From: Papio anubis
Taxonomy: Eukaryota > Chordata > Mammalia > Primates > Cercopithecidae
DNA length: 64,000 bases
Assembly (NCBI RefSeq): GCF_008728515.1
Contig: NC_044981.1
Coordinates: 130,050,884 to 130,114,883 of the forward strand
Reading direction: 5' to 3'
This document shows, piece after piece, positions 23,101 to 32,097 of the stretch. The position numbers and the translations under genes are program-made. The notes below the pieces were generated by a model. That model did not search any database. It worked only from the letters and a program-made list of their open reading frames with translations, and was not told the origin of the DNA. The stretch's first letter is position 1. Every line of letters starts with the position of its first letter.

Positions 23101-26100
23101 GTTTCCTCGAAGATAACTATAATCAACCCATTTGTGGTATGGGAGGTAGTATAGGCCCTTCTTGTTTCTGGCTGATGATGGACTATATCAGAACTTTTTT
23201 TCGCTTTTGAGACAGAGTCTCACTGTGTCACCCAAGCTGGAGTATAGTGGCATGATCTCGGCTCACCGTAGCCTCTGCCTCCCAAGTTCAAGCGATTCTC
23301 CTGCCTCAGCCTCCTGAGTAGCTGGGATTATAGGCATGTGCCACCACAGCAGGCTAATTTTTGTATTTTTCAATAGAGATGGGGTTTCATCATGTTGGCC
23401 AGGCTTGTCTCAAACTCCTGACCTGAAGTGATCCACCTGCCTCAATCTCCCTAAATGCTGGGATTACAGGCATGCGCCACCACACCCAGTTTTACATCAG
23501 ACATTGACTCCCTCAGGGCTATTGGTGGTGCCTCACCACTGCTGCCCCCTTTTCAGGTTGAAGTGCTGCAGCCCATCCCATTACCCAACTCCAACCTAAG
23601 AAATCTTTAGAAATTTATTTTCCTCTTTTTCTGAATCAGAAACCCTATGGTTGGAATCCAAGAATCTCTTTTAGCAAATTCTCCAGGTAATTTTTATGCA
23701 CATTGAAGTTTGCAAAACATTAATTTACATATAAAAGTGCCCTTGTTATGCCCAGACTGTTCGTTCCCCAAAGAAGACCACCAGAGTCCAGAGTCAAAGC
23801 CAAGCGGCAAGGATCTTTACTACAAGTTCGAACCTGGTCCCTCCTTTACACAGTATACAAGAGGGCCCCGATCAATGCGAGCGTTTGCTTTTTATAGCCC
23901 GAAAGTTGCAGGGGAACAAAGAAATTCTTTTGGCTCCCGCGCTTTCAGTAACCTTGAACGGCTGTCTCCTTATCGGAGACTTTCCAGGTGGTGTTTGTAC
24001 TGGGCTCAGGGAGTTTGAGAGATATATGGCAGTATGTGGTGGGATGGGAGGATGGGATGTGTTTGTACTAGGCTCAGGGAGTTTTGAGCCCAGGGGCTGA
24101 GGAATGTGCCCAGCTCCTTTCACTCTGAGTTATGGAAGCAAAGTATGTTTAATGCCAAAGGCTACAAAGCAAAAAATCTTCTCTTCTGACTTCTGGTTAG
24201 GTTGTCCTCCCATAGAGAAAAAGTAGTGCATTTTCAAAGGTAAGATGAAAATTAGGACAGCGCAGAATATTATTAATAGACTCATGGTAATAATAAGAGC
24301 TAAAGAAATGGTAGAAGGAAAAGAGGGATGTTTACTTAAAAATGACTTAATTATGTGACTTTAATATAGGATTTCTTTTACAGTTTAATTTACCAGCTGG
24401 ATATGTGGGACTAGTATTCCTGGGTCTGGCACTGTCCTATGCCATCTCTTCACCACTATTTGGTCTCCTAAGTGATAAAATGCCAGTACGTACACTTAAT
24501 TTATATTTGAGTCACTTTTGCATGTTTAGAGCAGTGGTTTTCCAGTTGTTCCTTTGGAACTCTAGGGGTCCACTGGTTAGACTTGATATATTCAACTGGA
24601 CTAGGGAGAGGTTCCAGTATCTTCTATCACCCTAAGGGTCAGCTATCACACTAAACCAATTCACTTTAAATTGCTTCACCTGGGAAAAGAGGAAGAGTCT
24701 TAGGCTTAAAAAAAAAAAAAAAAATTGGATTAGACTTTCTTTTTCTAATTTCTTCCCCCATCATTGTCATCCAGACTGGAGGGCAGTGGCGCGATCATAG
24801 CTTACTGCAGCCTTGAACTCTTGGTCTCAAGTGATCCTCCTGCATCAGCCTCCTAGGTAGCTGGGATTATATGCATGTGCCACCACATCCGGCTCCTGGA
24901 TTAGACTCTCTAAAGAAAAAAACTCTCTTGATGTAAAAAAAAAAAAAAAAAAAAAAGGATTGATCTTAATAAATAGGGCAAAGTCCTAGAGGCTATTACA
25001 GACTTGATCAAATTGAGAGATTTCTTCTTTAGGAGGAGATAATTTAGATTTTCTGTGTGAGTGAAAAAATTGACCACATAAATATGGACTGGTTATCTCA
25101 TAGCCTTTCTGTTTAAAAAAAAAAAAATACCCTTCTGTTCTCTTTCAACCAGGTTTAAACCATTCGGTACAGATGATGAGAGCACAGAATTAGTACTGCT
25201 AATCAAATCTTAAACTTCTGTGGTTTTAGGGCTTATATTTTGCATTTCCCTTCATTTCATTTGCATATTTATTTATCAAGAACTGATTTACTTGTGGAAT
25301 ACTTAGTAACCCAGATGTCCAAAAGCAAATATCTTAAACAGTGTTTGGAGCTTGGTTTTCAGACATAATCTTACTTAACTGAGCGGATATGGCACCCCTG
25401 TAATTTTTGTCCTGATTCAAGTAGTTTATAAGGGATAATTTTAGTGGATACGATCTTAGTCCATTCAGGATACTGTAACAAAATACCATAAACTGAGAGG
25501 ATTTATAAACAATAGAAATTTGTTTCTCACAATTGTGGAGACCAAAATGTCCAAGATTAAGGCACTGGTAGATCTGATGTCTGATGAGGGCCTGTTGCCT
25601 GGTGCACAGATTGTCTTCTTTCACTGTAACCTCACCACGATGGAACAGGCAAGGGAGCTCTCTGTGGCCTCTTGTATAGGGATACTAATCCTCTTCATGA
25701 AGGCTGCACCTTCATTACCTAATCACCTTCCAAAGGCTCACCTCCAGATACCAGAACATTGGGTGTTAAGATTTAATGTATAAATTTTGGGGGGATATAA
25801 GCATTCAGTCTCTAGCAGGTAATTTTTTAATGATGTGATTTTTCTAGGTATTGTAACTATTAATACCTGGTAGGGGTTTTTTTGTAGTCACTGGTTTTTT
25901 TGTTTTTTGTTTTTTTGACAGAATCTTGCTCTGTTGCCCAGGATGGAGTACAGTGGTATGATCTTGGCTCACTGCAACCTCCGCCTCCCAGGTTCAAGCA
26001 ATTCTCCAGCCTCAGCCTCCTGAGTAGCTGGGATTACAGATGTCTACCACCACACCTGGCTAATTTTTGTGCTTTTTTAGTAGAGACTGGGTTTTACCAT

Positions 26101-29100
26101 GTGGGCTAGGCTGGTCTCAAACTTGTGAGCTCAAGCAATCTTCCGACATCGGCCTCCCAGACTGTTGGGATTATAGGTGTGAGCCACCGCGCCTGGCTGG
26201 TCATTGCATTTTATAGTTAGTTTTTTTGTTGTTATATTTGTAATAGTTCATCATGTGCAAAATCTGATCTGCAATACACTCCCCTGCTAAGAAATCTTTG
26301 TCCTTTGTTCACTTTCTGTCTTGTTATATATTGTCCTTGCTTGCGAGTTTCTCATCTCTTTATTTTCTCACTCCTGTAATCCCAGCACTTTGGGAGGCCA
26401 AGGCAGGCAGATCACAAGGTCAGGAGATCGAGACCATCCGGGCTAACATGGTAAAACCCCGTCTCTACTAAAAAAATACAAAAGAAATTAGCCCGGTGTG
26501 GTAGCGGGTACCTGTAGTCCCAGCTACCTGGGAGGCTGAGGCAGGAGAATGTCGTGTACCCGGGAGGCAGAGCTTGCAATGAGCCGAGATCGCGCTGCCA
26601 CTGCACTCCAGCCTGGGCGACAAAGCAAGACTCCGTCTCAAAAACATAAAAAATAAAATTAAAAAATTAAAAAATAATAAATAAATGTAAAGTTTTGTTT
26701 TCTTCATTGTATTTGGGTTTTTGAATATCATGATTTGTGTTTTTTACTATTGTTTTATATTGTTTGATTATGGAGGGTCTTTGCCTCTAAGACTCATTTT
26801 GACTCTCTTTCTCCTTACCAGCCTCTAAGGAAATGGCTTCTGGTGTTTGGCAACTTAATCACGGCTGGGTGCTACATACTCTTAGGGCCTGTCCCAGTCT
26901 TGCATATTAAAAGGTAGTTTTTTTTCTTCTGTATGTTTGGCTAAATAACATTAGGAATTATTTCAAAAAATTTTGTTTTAACACTGGTATAGGTTAGTAT
27001 TTGGGACATTAATATTTAAATAATTAACTGTAGTACTCTATTGAATTGTTAGGCTGACAATATTTTACCCTACTAGAAGCTAGCAGTGGGAGAAGCAGAA
27101 AAAAAATGCATAAAATCTGTCTCAAATGACAAAAATGCATATTCTCCTGTATTTCAATTGTACCTACTTGTTTATACTTTATTTTTAAAATAGAATTTGT
27201 TGCTACTTACCTTTACTTGATAGTTCTTAGAATATATTTTTGTTTTTTTCTATCCTTCTTCCTTGAGGCAGGGACCAAATCTGTTTTTGTTTCTGTATCA
27301 TCCTTAGCATGTAGTAGCTGCCTATTAAACCTTGCTTAATGTAATTACAACTAAATTGCTTAATGTAATTTAGTTGCTAAAATAAACTGAACTTCTTAGA
27401 CCTTTTCAGGTACTTCTGGGATAAAACATAGTAATATGGAAAGGAAGGGGTTTCAGAGTCCTTCAGACTTGAGTTTAGGTTTTGGCTTTGCCATGTACTA
27501 GTAAGCAAACCACTTAACTTCCAAGAGCCTCAGTTTTCTCCTCTACAAAAAGGAGCTGATAATAGTACTTACATCACAAGGATTAAATCTGGTAACATAT
27601 ATTAAGTAACTGGCATAGTCTCTTCATATGGAACAAATGTGTTTCCTGACTCTTCTTTTACCTCTTTCCTTCTATGCCATTTTTAAATTAATTGAAGTTC
27701 AAAGCCAAGTGATTGAAAGAACTGTATTAGTACTGACATTTTCACTAATTTTGAAGGGATTTTGTCTGGTTAAAAGAAGCCAGGTTGGCTCCAGACATGT
27801 ATATATATAACCAAAGGACCAAAAAGATGGAGATAACAGGATGAATTCCCCCCAGCCCCCACAAAAGCTGTAAGGAGCTAAAAGGCACTCTAACTGAATG
27901 AAATGGGTTAGATGGGAATGGGAATGAGACTAGGCACATAATCAGTGAAAATAACGTATCTGGGATCCTCACTTCCTTAGCATTAAGCTTTGTGTTTCTT
28001 AAAATGCTAATGTTTTTCTTTTTGTATTTGTTTTCTCCAAAACCCTTTTGCAGTCAGCTTTGGCTGCTGGTGCTGATACTAGTTGTAAATGGCATCTCTG
28101 CCGGAATGAGTATAATTCCAACTTTCCCGGAAATTCTCAGCTGTGCACAGTAAGTTACTTCCATTGCTTGAAGAGCTGTATTGTGAATAAGTAGTGAGTA
28201 TCACAGGCTTTCTTGAATTTTTCAATTTTGCAGCATGTTGGATATTTTTGCCCCAATGTCAAATCTTCATGATTCTGTAGCATATGATATCATGATATAA
28301 ATAGTAATAATACACTAATAGAAATGATAATAGTACATTAATAGCTAAAATGGGTTGTGGACAGATATCTGGCTTGATGTATGCCTCAGTATGTATGTAA
28401 TTTTGAAAAGCTGAAGCAAAACAGATAGGTCTCAGCATTGTTCCTCTTTCATGGAGGAGGTCCATGAGAGAGCCTAGAGTGACCAGCATGTGTCACCTGG
28501 TCATCATTCTTTTGTTTAATAGGTGTGATGATGAAGAACACTAAGTACTATGGCTGTGCTGGGTCAGTTCAATAGTTCTCATGGGAATAAGGAGCTATCT
28601 CTGTTTTTTTAAAGTTGTCTTTGTTCTCTTTCCATCTTCATCTCATTTTAAGAATTTCTTAATTGTATATTTTTATAAGTATTTAATGCAAACAAGCCAT
28701 GCTTCTTAATATCATATATATGTAGAAAAATTATTTCTAGAAAACCATGGAGTAAATGTAACTATGAAAATTCTTTTAAATTAGATTTGCTTTTTATCTC
28801 AGAAGTGGAGTGTTCTTGCTGTTGGTTTTTTCCAGATTATCCTTGGTTTATCTTAATTGATCTATCATACAATTTTTCTTTCACACAGGTTTTCCTTTTA
28901 ATAATGGATACACTCATGTCTCTTTTTGCAGTGAAAATGGGTTTGAAGAGGGATTAAGTACACTGGGACTTGTATCAGGTCTTTTCAGTGCAATGTGGTC
29001 AATCGGGTGAGTAGTCATTTAATTTCTTTCTTTTTTTTTTTTGAGATGGCGTTTCACTCTCGTCACCCAGGCTGGAGTGCAATGGTGCGATCTTGGCTCA

Positions 29101-30858
29101 CTGCAACCTCCGCCTCCCAGGTTCAAGAGACTCTTCTGACTCAGCATCCTGAGTAGCTCAGATTACAGGTGCCAGCCACCACATCTGGCTAATTTTTGTA
29201 TTTTTAGTAGAGACAGGGTTTCAACATGTCGGCCAGGCTGGTCTTGAACTCCTGACCTCAGGTGATCTGCCTGCCTTGGCCTCCCAAAGTGCTGGGATTA
29301 TAGGCATGAGCCACTGTGCCCAGCATCCTTTAATTTCATTCATACTTGCAAGATGGAAAATATTAATACTATCCTTATTTTAGTTGATGAAGAAATTGAA
29401 ACACTGAGAGATCAGATGAGTTTCTCAAAGACAAACAGTTCCTCTAGGGGAAAGCCAGAGTTCTAATCCATACCCTCTCACTCGACAATCAGTGCCGATA
29501 CCAACAGTTTAATACTTAGTCAAAATGGTTTCATATACTTTTTCTTATTTAAGTGATATTTATAAGTTCCTTTAATAGAAACATGTCTCTGATTTTTACA
29601 GTTTATTCATTTATTCATTCATTTGTTTATTTTTACCTTCTACCAGAAGGGTAACTATGCTAACCAATGTAATATATTGTTTTGAATTGAGTTATATTAG
29701 TTGCAAATACTGAGAATAGAATAATATAAAGAATTTTTTAAACCTGTTTCATCTTTTTTTTTTTTATGTAAGCCATCTACTTTTCAGAAGCAGTAATAAT
29801 TTCACAACTGTTAAAAAAATTTTGAATGTCATTATCAGGTAGAATTATTTTCTTTTACTGAATGCTGTGTCCAGGAATTAGTTTTTTCTTTGGTACTTAT
29901 CTTCCAATTTTATGAATACTTACAACTGAAGGATCATGTAGCTTTTTATGAAGTAATTATTTATTTTTTGCACTATTGAATACTTTTTCTTCTTTCTGTT
30001 GTTAGTGCTTTTTTAGGACCAACGCTGGGTGGATTTCTGTATGAGAAAATTGGTTTTGAATGGGCAGCAGCTATACAAGGTCTATGGGCTCTGATAAGTG
30101 TGAGCAATCAGTCTTTTATTTTCATTTTCCTTATATTTGTGGAAACACTTGACTTGGAAAATTCACATTAATCAGTACTTTTAATTGTGTTTAAGGGATT
30201 AGCCATGGGCTTGTTTTATCTACTGGAGTATTCAAGGAGAAGAAGGTATGGTCAATCTGGGGGCTTTTTTCTCTCTTTAAAAGTTAGCCAGTGCAAGTGG
30301 AAAATAAATAACATTTTACATTTATTCTTCCAGTCTGTGGATTTCTAGGCACTCTGAGGCTCATCAGTTGTGTAGATACTCTTTTAATTTTTATTTTTTG
30401 AGATGGTGACTTGCTCTGTCACCCAGACTGGTATGCAGTGGCACAATCTCAGCTCACTGCAACCTCTGCCTCCTGGGTTCAAACGATTCTCTTGCCTCAG
30501 CCTCCCAGGTAGCTGAGATTACAGGCGTGGGCGACTATGCCCTGTTAATTTTTGTATTTTTAGTAGAGACAGGATTTCACCATGTTGGCCAGGCTGGTCT
30601 CAAACTCCTGACCTCAAGTGATCTACCCACCTTGGCCTCCCAAAATGCTAGGATTACAGGCGTGAGCCACTGCGCCCAGGCAGTAGATACTTTTTTAAAA
30701 AGATAGTTGGATGGAGATACAGGTACTGGTTTTATGTTTGTTTGTTTTTAAGATGAGAAATATTGATATTCATCTCTTTCCTTCAATGTAGGTCTAAATC
30801 TCAAAACATCCTCAGCACGGAGGAGGAACGAACTACTCTCTTGCCTAATGAAACCTAG
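1905..30858 (+). CDS. SLC18B1: SLC18B1, vesicular polyamine transporter (5' partial, 12 exons)
   Basis: Coding exons at 1905-2000, 2337-2410, 4267-4414, 7769-7925, 21364-21500, 24384-24485, 26822-26913, 28054-28149, 28932-29006, 30006-30099, 30196-30245 and 30792-30858 join in one open frame of 1188 bases (395 residues plus TAG). All introns are GT-AG. If the full protein has the human length of 456, residues 1-61 are encoded upstream of the window. The protein is a major facilitator superfamily member of the SLC18 family, known as a proton-driven polyamine carrier of secretory vesicles. Antiporter motif C (GxxxGPxxGG) is visible twice, at about residues 177-186 and 387-396, as expected for two six-helix halves. 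The C-terminal tail carries an acidic dileucine signal (ERTTLL). Exons 3-6 have a second copy after the assembly gap, which I treat as an artefact. The family call is firm; transport substrate is from family knowledge. Confidence 0.93.
2337..2410 (+). CDS. SLC18B1: SLC18B1 coding exon 4
   Basis: Seventy-four bases starting L-V-H-I-G-A-K-F, the loop and start of the next helix, ending with two bases of a glycine codon before GTAAGT. An identical copy lies at 11544-11617. Confidence 0.92.
3190..3492 (-). repeat. Young AluY, Old World monkey type
   Basis: Nearly intact antisense Alu with 12-base target-site duplications AAGAAAACTGTT at 3178-3189 and 3493-3504. Variants in its head (GGCTCAAGCTTGTAATCC) and right arm resemble AluY-R lineages of Old World monkeys. 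Repeated at 12397-12699. Confidence 0.9.
3659..3973 (-). repeat. Alu
   Basis: Antisense Alu with long T-tract at its start and GATTCTACAT direct repeats at 3649-3658 and 3974-3983. The second copy is at 12866-13180. Confidence 0.92.
4267..4414 (+). CDS. SLC18B1: SLC18B1 coding exon 5
   Basis: One base completes the glycine codon, followed by 49 codons from V-L-D-R-V-P-D-G to N-N-V-A-T-V-L, then GTATGT. It covers a helix-loop-helix of the N-terminal half. An identical copy lies at 13474-13621. Confidence 0.92.
5583..5984. repeat. Long polypyrimidine tetranucleotide tract (CCTT)n/(CTTT)n
   Basis: About 400 bases of pure C/T on the + strand, starting as CCTT and passing to CTTT with CT interruptions. 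It sits next to a partial Alu. The matching site in copy B (about 14823-14882) keeps only about 60 bases of it and then becomes odd sequence. Confidence 0.97.
5985..6102 (-). repeat. Partial Alu monomer
   Basis: Antisense Alu fragment of about 118 bases (GAGACAGGGTCTTGC to GCCACCACGCCTGGC). The microsatellite may have grown from its tail. Confidence 0.8.
6500..7480 (-). repeat. Old L1 3' end fragment with CA repeat
   Basis: Phrases such as GTATAGTATTTCACTGTG and TTGCTATTGCAAAACTCTGC match antisense 3' ends of old mammalian L1. A CA run lies at about 6733-6754. Boundaries are approximate. An indel-rich second copy lies at about 15380-16300. Confidence 0.6.
7769..7925 (+). CDS. SLC18B1: SLC18B1 coding exon 6, antiporter motif C
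   Basis: Fifty-two codons plus one base, from G-S-L-E-T-F-S-G to L-P-N-Y. It holds LGLILGPPVGG, the MFS antiporter motif C in transmembrane helix 5. This copy is open throughout and joins in frame to the exon at 21364. The second copy at 16616-16774 is broken. Confidence 0.92.
8388..8681 (+). repeat. Alu with 17-base target duplication
   Basis: Sense Alu flanked by AAAAAATTATAAACTGG at 8371-8387 and 8682-8698. Copy B at 17239-17522 is indel-ridden. Confidence 0.93.
8795..8953 (+). repeat. Alu, cut by gap
   Basis: Left arm of a sense Alu that runs into the Ns. The full copy appears at 17625-17928. Confidence 0.93.
8954..9053. other. Assembly gap of 100 Ns
   Basis: Exactly one hundred N, a common placeholder for a gap of unknown size. 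It breaks an Alu on its left and meets a TTTCC microsatellite on its right. Confidence 0.99.
9054..9121. repeat. TTTCC/TTTC microsatellite at gap edge
   Basis: Short pyrimidine repeat directly after the Ns, probably an expanded Alu poly(A) tail on the other strand. Confidence 0.93.
9122..9427 (-). repeat. Alu after the gap
   Basis: Full antisense Alu. It is not the same element as the Alu at 1-187, although the DNA beyond each (about 9463 and 245) is homologous. The left flanks of the two copies therefore differ. Confidence 0.92.
12397..12699 (-). repeat. AluY, copy B
   Basis: Same as the element at 3190-3492, target duplications included. Confidence 0.9.
12866..13180 (-). repeat. Alu, copy B
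   Basis: Same as the element at 3659-3973. Confidence 0.9.
14883..14942. other. Unnatural-looking sequence at the pyrimidine-tract site
   Basis: The CCTT tract breaks into CAACC/CACC steps, then GTCCGTCC and repeated GATCCG steps with dense CpG. It replaces about 400 bases of tract and partial Alu found in copy A. It looks like miscalled or foreign bases. Confidence 0.6.
17239..17522 (+). repeat. Alu, indel-ridden copy B
   Basis: Counterpart of 8388-8681 with many one- to three-base insertions and deletions. Confidence 0.88.
17625..17928 (+). repeat. Alu spanning the copy A gap edge
   Basis: Complete sense Alu with poly(A) tail. It is the uninterrupted form of the element broken at 8953. 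Confidence 0.92.
18450..18835. repeat. Ancient interspersed repeat split by an Alu
   Basis: Phrases before and after the Alu (AACTTTATCCTGAAAGCCATTGGGAGC and AGAGCCATATGATCTG) belong to a widespread old repeat type also glimpsed at 32640-32770, 44480-45000 and 63500-63800. I cannot name it with confidence. Confidence 0.45.
18501..18794 (-). repeat. Alu
   Basis: Antisense, diverged; flanked by TATTGTTAGATTT on both sides. Confidence 0.92.
18911..19226 (-). repeat. Alu
   Basis: Antisense full-length Alu with long T tract. Confidence 0.92.
19848..20205 (+). repeat. Alu with CA and AAAC tail
   Basis: Sense Alu whose tail has grown into a CA microsatellite (about 20141-20171) and AAAC repeats. 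Target duplications AAACTAACACCA flank it. Confidence 0.92.
20425..20684 (+). repeat. Old Alu (J-like), 5' truncated
   Basis: Diverged sense Alu lacking the first part of the left arm. Confidence 0.85.
20696..21044 (+). repeat. MaLR LTR (THE1/MST type)
   Basis: Starts TGATATGAGTTTGC and ends GAGAACAGATTAATACA. The middle has AATAAGTCTCACAAGATCTGA and TCTTGCCTGCAGCCATGTAAG, characteristic of THE1/MST LTRs. It is a solo LTR; no internal sequence is seen. Confidence 0.9.
21364..21500 (+). CDS. SLC18B1: SLC18B1 coding exon 7
   Basis: Two bases complete the split glutamate codon, then 45 codons from S-D-P-G-E-H-S-F to F-V-L-E-K. It contains the central cytosolic loop between the two halves and the first helix of the second half. 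The donor is GTAAGT. Confidence 0.92.
22458..22865 (+). repeat. Solo LTR7 (HERV-H family LTR)
   Basis: Begins TGTCAGGCCTCTGAGCCCAA and carries the LTR7 hallmark of CCCAAGCTAAGCCATCAT and CACAAAGCCTGTTTGGTGG. It sits in SLC18B1 intron 7 in the gene's orientation. Flanks CCCAA and CCCAT are a near-perfect 5-base target duplication. No viral gene sequence adjoins it. Confidence 0.85.
23194..23494 (-). repeat. Alu
   Basis: Antisense Alu in intron 7. Confidence 0.9.
23744..24122 (-). repeat. Solo LTR of a gammaretrovirus-like ERV, family unassigned
   Basis: Read on the - strand it starts TGAAAGGAGCTGGG and ends GGGCATAACA, the TG...CA ends of an LTR. It contains GGGCTATAAAAAGC as a core promoter, an AGTAAA poly(A)-like hexamer, and two imperfect copies of a block of about 30 bases in the upstream third (+ strand about 23990-24020 and 24058-24090), like U3 enhancer repeats. 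CpG pairs are many. Flanks CCCT and CTCT could be a 4-base target duplication with one change. No internal viral genes are present. Confidence 0.7.
24384..24485 (+). CDS. SLC18B1: SLC18B1 coding exon 8
   Basis: Thirty-four codons in phase 0, F-N-L-P-A-G-Y to S-D-K-M-P, donor GTACGT. The D-K-M stretch has methionine (ATG) where I recall arginine (AGG) in the human protein, in the loop equivalent to MFS motif A. Confidence 0.92.
24755..24897 (-). repeat. Alu monomer-like fragment
   Basis: Antisense old Alu left-arm sequence (GACTGGAGGGCAGTGGCGCG). Confidence 0.8.
25425..25817. repeat. Ancient interspersed repeat, unnamed
   Basis: The run from TTAGTCCATTCAGGATACTG through AATCACCTTCCAAAGG to CATTCAGTCTCTAGCA recurs widely in primate genomes. 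I recognise the pattern but not the family name with certainty. The open frame inside has no coding meaning. Confidence 0.6.
25894..26198 (-). repeat. Alu
   Basis: Antisense full-length Alu in intron 8. Confidence 0.92.
26369..26681 (+). repeat. Alu, 5' truncated, A-rich tail
   Basis: Sense Alu lacking its first about 20 bases, with a long AAAT-type tail, ending about 140 bases before coding exon 9. Confidence 0.9.
26822..26913 (+). CDS. SLC18B1: SLC18B1 coding exon 9
   Basis: Thirty codons plus two bases, P-L-R-K-W-L-L-V-F-G to V-L-H-I-K, between acceptor TTACCAG and donor GTAGTT. It encodes one membrane helix. Confidence 0.91.
27433..27620 (+). repeat. MIR
   Basis: Contains GCCATGTACTAG, CCACTTAACTTCC, AGCCTCAGTTTTCTCCTC and ATAATAGTACTTACATC, the MIR core order. 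Confidence 0.85.
28054..28149 (+). CDS. SLC18B1: SLC18B1 coding exon 10
   Basis: One base, 31 codons and two bases, Q-L-W-L-L-V-L-I to I-L-S-C-A, after acceptor TTTTGCAG and before GTAAGT. It encodes a membrane helix with the G-M-S-I-I-P-T-F-P turn. Confidence 0.92.
28932..29006 (+). CDS. SLC18B1: SLC18B1 coding exon 11
   Basis: E-N-G-F-E-E-G-L-S-T-L-G-L to M-W-S-I plus two bases of glycine, donor GTGAGT. It begins the helix that ends in the second motif C. Confidence 0.92.
29027..29324 (-). repeat. Alu
   Basis: Antisense Alu starting 20 bases after the donor of coding exon 11, flanked by TCATTTAATTTC and TCCTTTAATTTC. Confidence 0.92.
29340..29530 (-). repeat. MIR remnant
   Basis: Antisense MIR-like phrases (TGATGAAGAAATTGAAAC, AGTTTCTCAAAG). 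Confidence 0.6.
30006..30099 (+). CDS. SLC18B1: SLC18B1 coding exon 12, second motif C
   Basis: Thirty-one codons, A-F-L-G-P-T-L-G-G-F-L to L-W-A-L-I-S. With the split glycine this gives GAFLGPTLGG, the C-terminal-half counterpart of motif C. The donor is GTGAGC, fixed by frame continuity with the next exon. Confidence 0.92.
30196..30245 (+). CDS. SLC18B1: SLC18B1 coding exon 13
   Basis: Sixteen codons plus two bases, G-L-A-M-G-L-F-Y-L-L-E-Y-S-R-R-R, the last membrane helix followed by a basic cytosolic cluster. The donor is GTATGG. Confidence 0.9.
30386..30682 (-). repeat. Alu
   Basis: Antisense Alu in the last intron; flanks GTAGATACTCTTTT and GTAGATACTTTTTT. Confidence 0.92.
30792..30858 (+). 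CDS. SLC18B1: SLC18B1 last coding exon
   Basis: Twenty-one residues and TAG stop. The tail contains E-E-E-R-T-T-L-L, matching the [DE]xxxL[LI] sorting signal used by vesicular and endosomal proteins, which fits a secretory-vesicle location. Confidence 0.92.
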
Positions 30859-31765
30859 TCTGATGGATCCTGGATTGATACAAAGTTGAGAAATAAATGC
30901 TTCTGGCCTTAAACATCACTGTAGGAAGGGTTTCTAAAATTTTACGCACAAAACTCCGTGGACCCCATGCCAGTGTCTTGGAAGTGTCAACGTGTTTTTG
31001 GATGATCTTGTATTGGGTTGTACTTACTGTGATACTGAAAAGCAGTCCTGCTGAACTAGCTATATTTGAAATATTAAGTATGAAAGGGGTAATTAAAAAC
31101 AAGCAAAACAAAACAAAACTTAGTTTTTAAGTGACCAAACTTGTCCTTGAAGATGTTGTTGTTAACTTGAGTTAGTTCTCATTTCCTCTGTTTATTTTTT
31201 ATTCTGAGTACACTAATTCTGTGAATGTACTTTTTTATGAACAGGGAAATAAATGAACTAATTTGATATGCTCTAAATGTATAAAGGTGCTTCAAAATAT
31301 ATAGAAACATTACTATGAAATCAGTTTTTAAAAGATATACTTTCTCTTTGTCCTGAGGTTTTTCGGTCTTGTTCAAAAGGAAGAATTCTTGCCTGCCATA
31401 CAGAAACTCTCTAGCACTCCCTGGCTTTAAACATTTCTAAAAAGTCTGTTTGTGTGAAAAGTACAAGAATAACAATACTTACAACTTCCATTTTTGTAAC
31501 TTACGTTCACTTATGATCTGGATTTATAAACATTACTTGGTATAATGTTGTTCATTTCCTTTAATGTCTCTGTTTTTTGGTTCTGCCATCTGTTTTGTTT
31601 TTGTTTTTATCCATATTCTTGGTAGATGTATTTCATCCCTAGAGCAGGTCAGCCTCCTTCCCCTAATGCAAATGCTTGTTTTGTTAGGGAAGGGCTTCCT
31701 CCAACTTCGTGTGAAATCCATGATGTTGTTAAAGTGAATAAATATCTATTGTGTAACTCTCATGC
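30859..31765 (+). other. SLC18B1: SLC18B1 3' untranslated region (probable)
   Basis: AT-rich, repeat-free sequence follows the stop codon. AATAAA occurs early (about 30892) and near 31246. The copy at 31737-31742 is followed by a T/G-rich stretch and looks the best end. The exact cleavage point is inferred. Confidence 0.6.
31737..31742 (+). terminator. Candidate poly(A) signal of SLC18B1
   Basis: AATAAA, about 880 bases after the stop, followed by TGTGTAACTCT. Earlier AATAAA hexamers could give shorter transcripts. Confidence 0.5.
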
Positions 31766-32081
31766 TTCTTGACCTATTTTCATGGTGTAGTAGCCACATT
31801 TACAGTAATGTTTTAAAAGAAGAAATGGTTTTATGTATTCATTCAAAAATATCTTTTCAATGTCTTCTCTGGGCTGACACTGTGTCAGATGCTAGGGATT
31901 TGGCTGTGATCAAGATAAACACAATTTCTGCTTTTATGTACCTTATACTGGTAGAAGAGACAAACAACAAGTAAATATCAGACTCTCCAGTTATCTTACA
32001 GAAATGCTAAGAAGGAACAAAAAAACATGGTGATGTAATAGAGCAGTTGGCTAGAGTTGCTTAGATGTGGGTGCCTAATTT
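31766..32081. other. Intergenic DNA after SLC18B1
   Basis: Unique-looking or very old repeat sequence. Phrases such as GTGTCAGATGCTAGGGAT are typical of old repeats. No gene seen. Confidence 0.5.
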
Positions 32082-32097
32082 GAAAAAGTCCGTGGAA

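Noticed and set aside
23710..24123. Frames of 71-102 residues on both strands
   Set aside because: They fall inside the solo LTR, which does not code for protein.
25520..25783. 87-residue open frame
   Set aside because: It lies inside an old interspersed repeat and has no protein resemblance.
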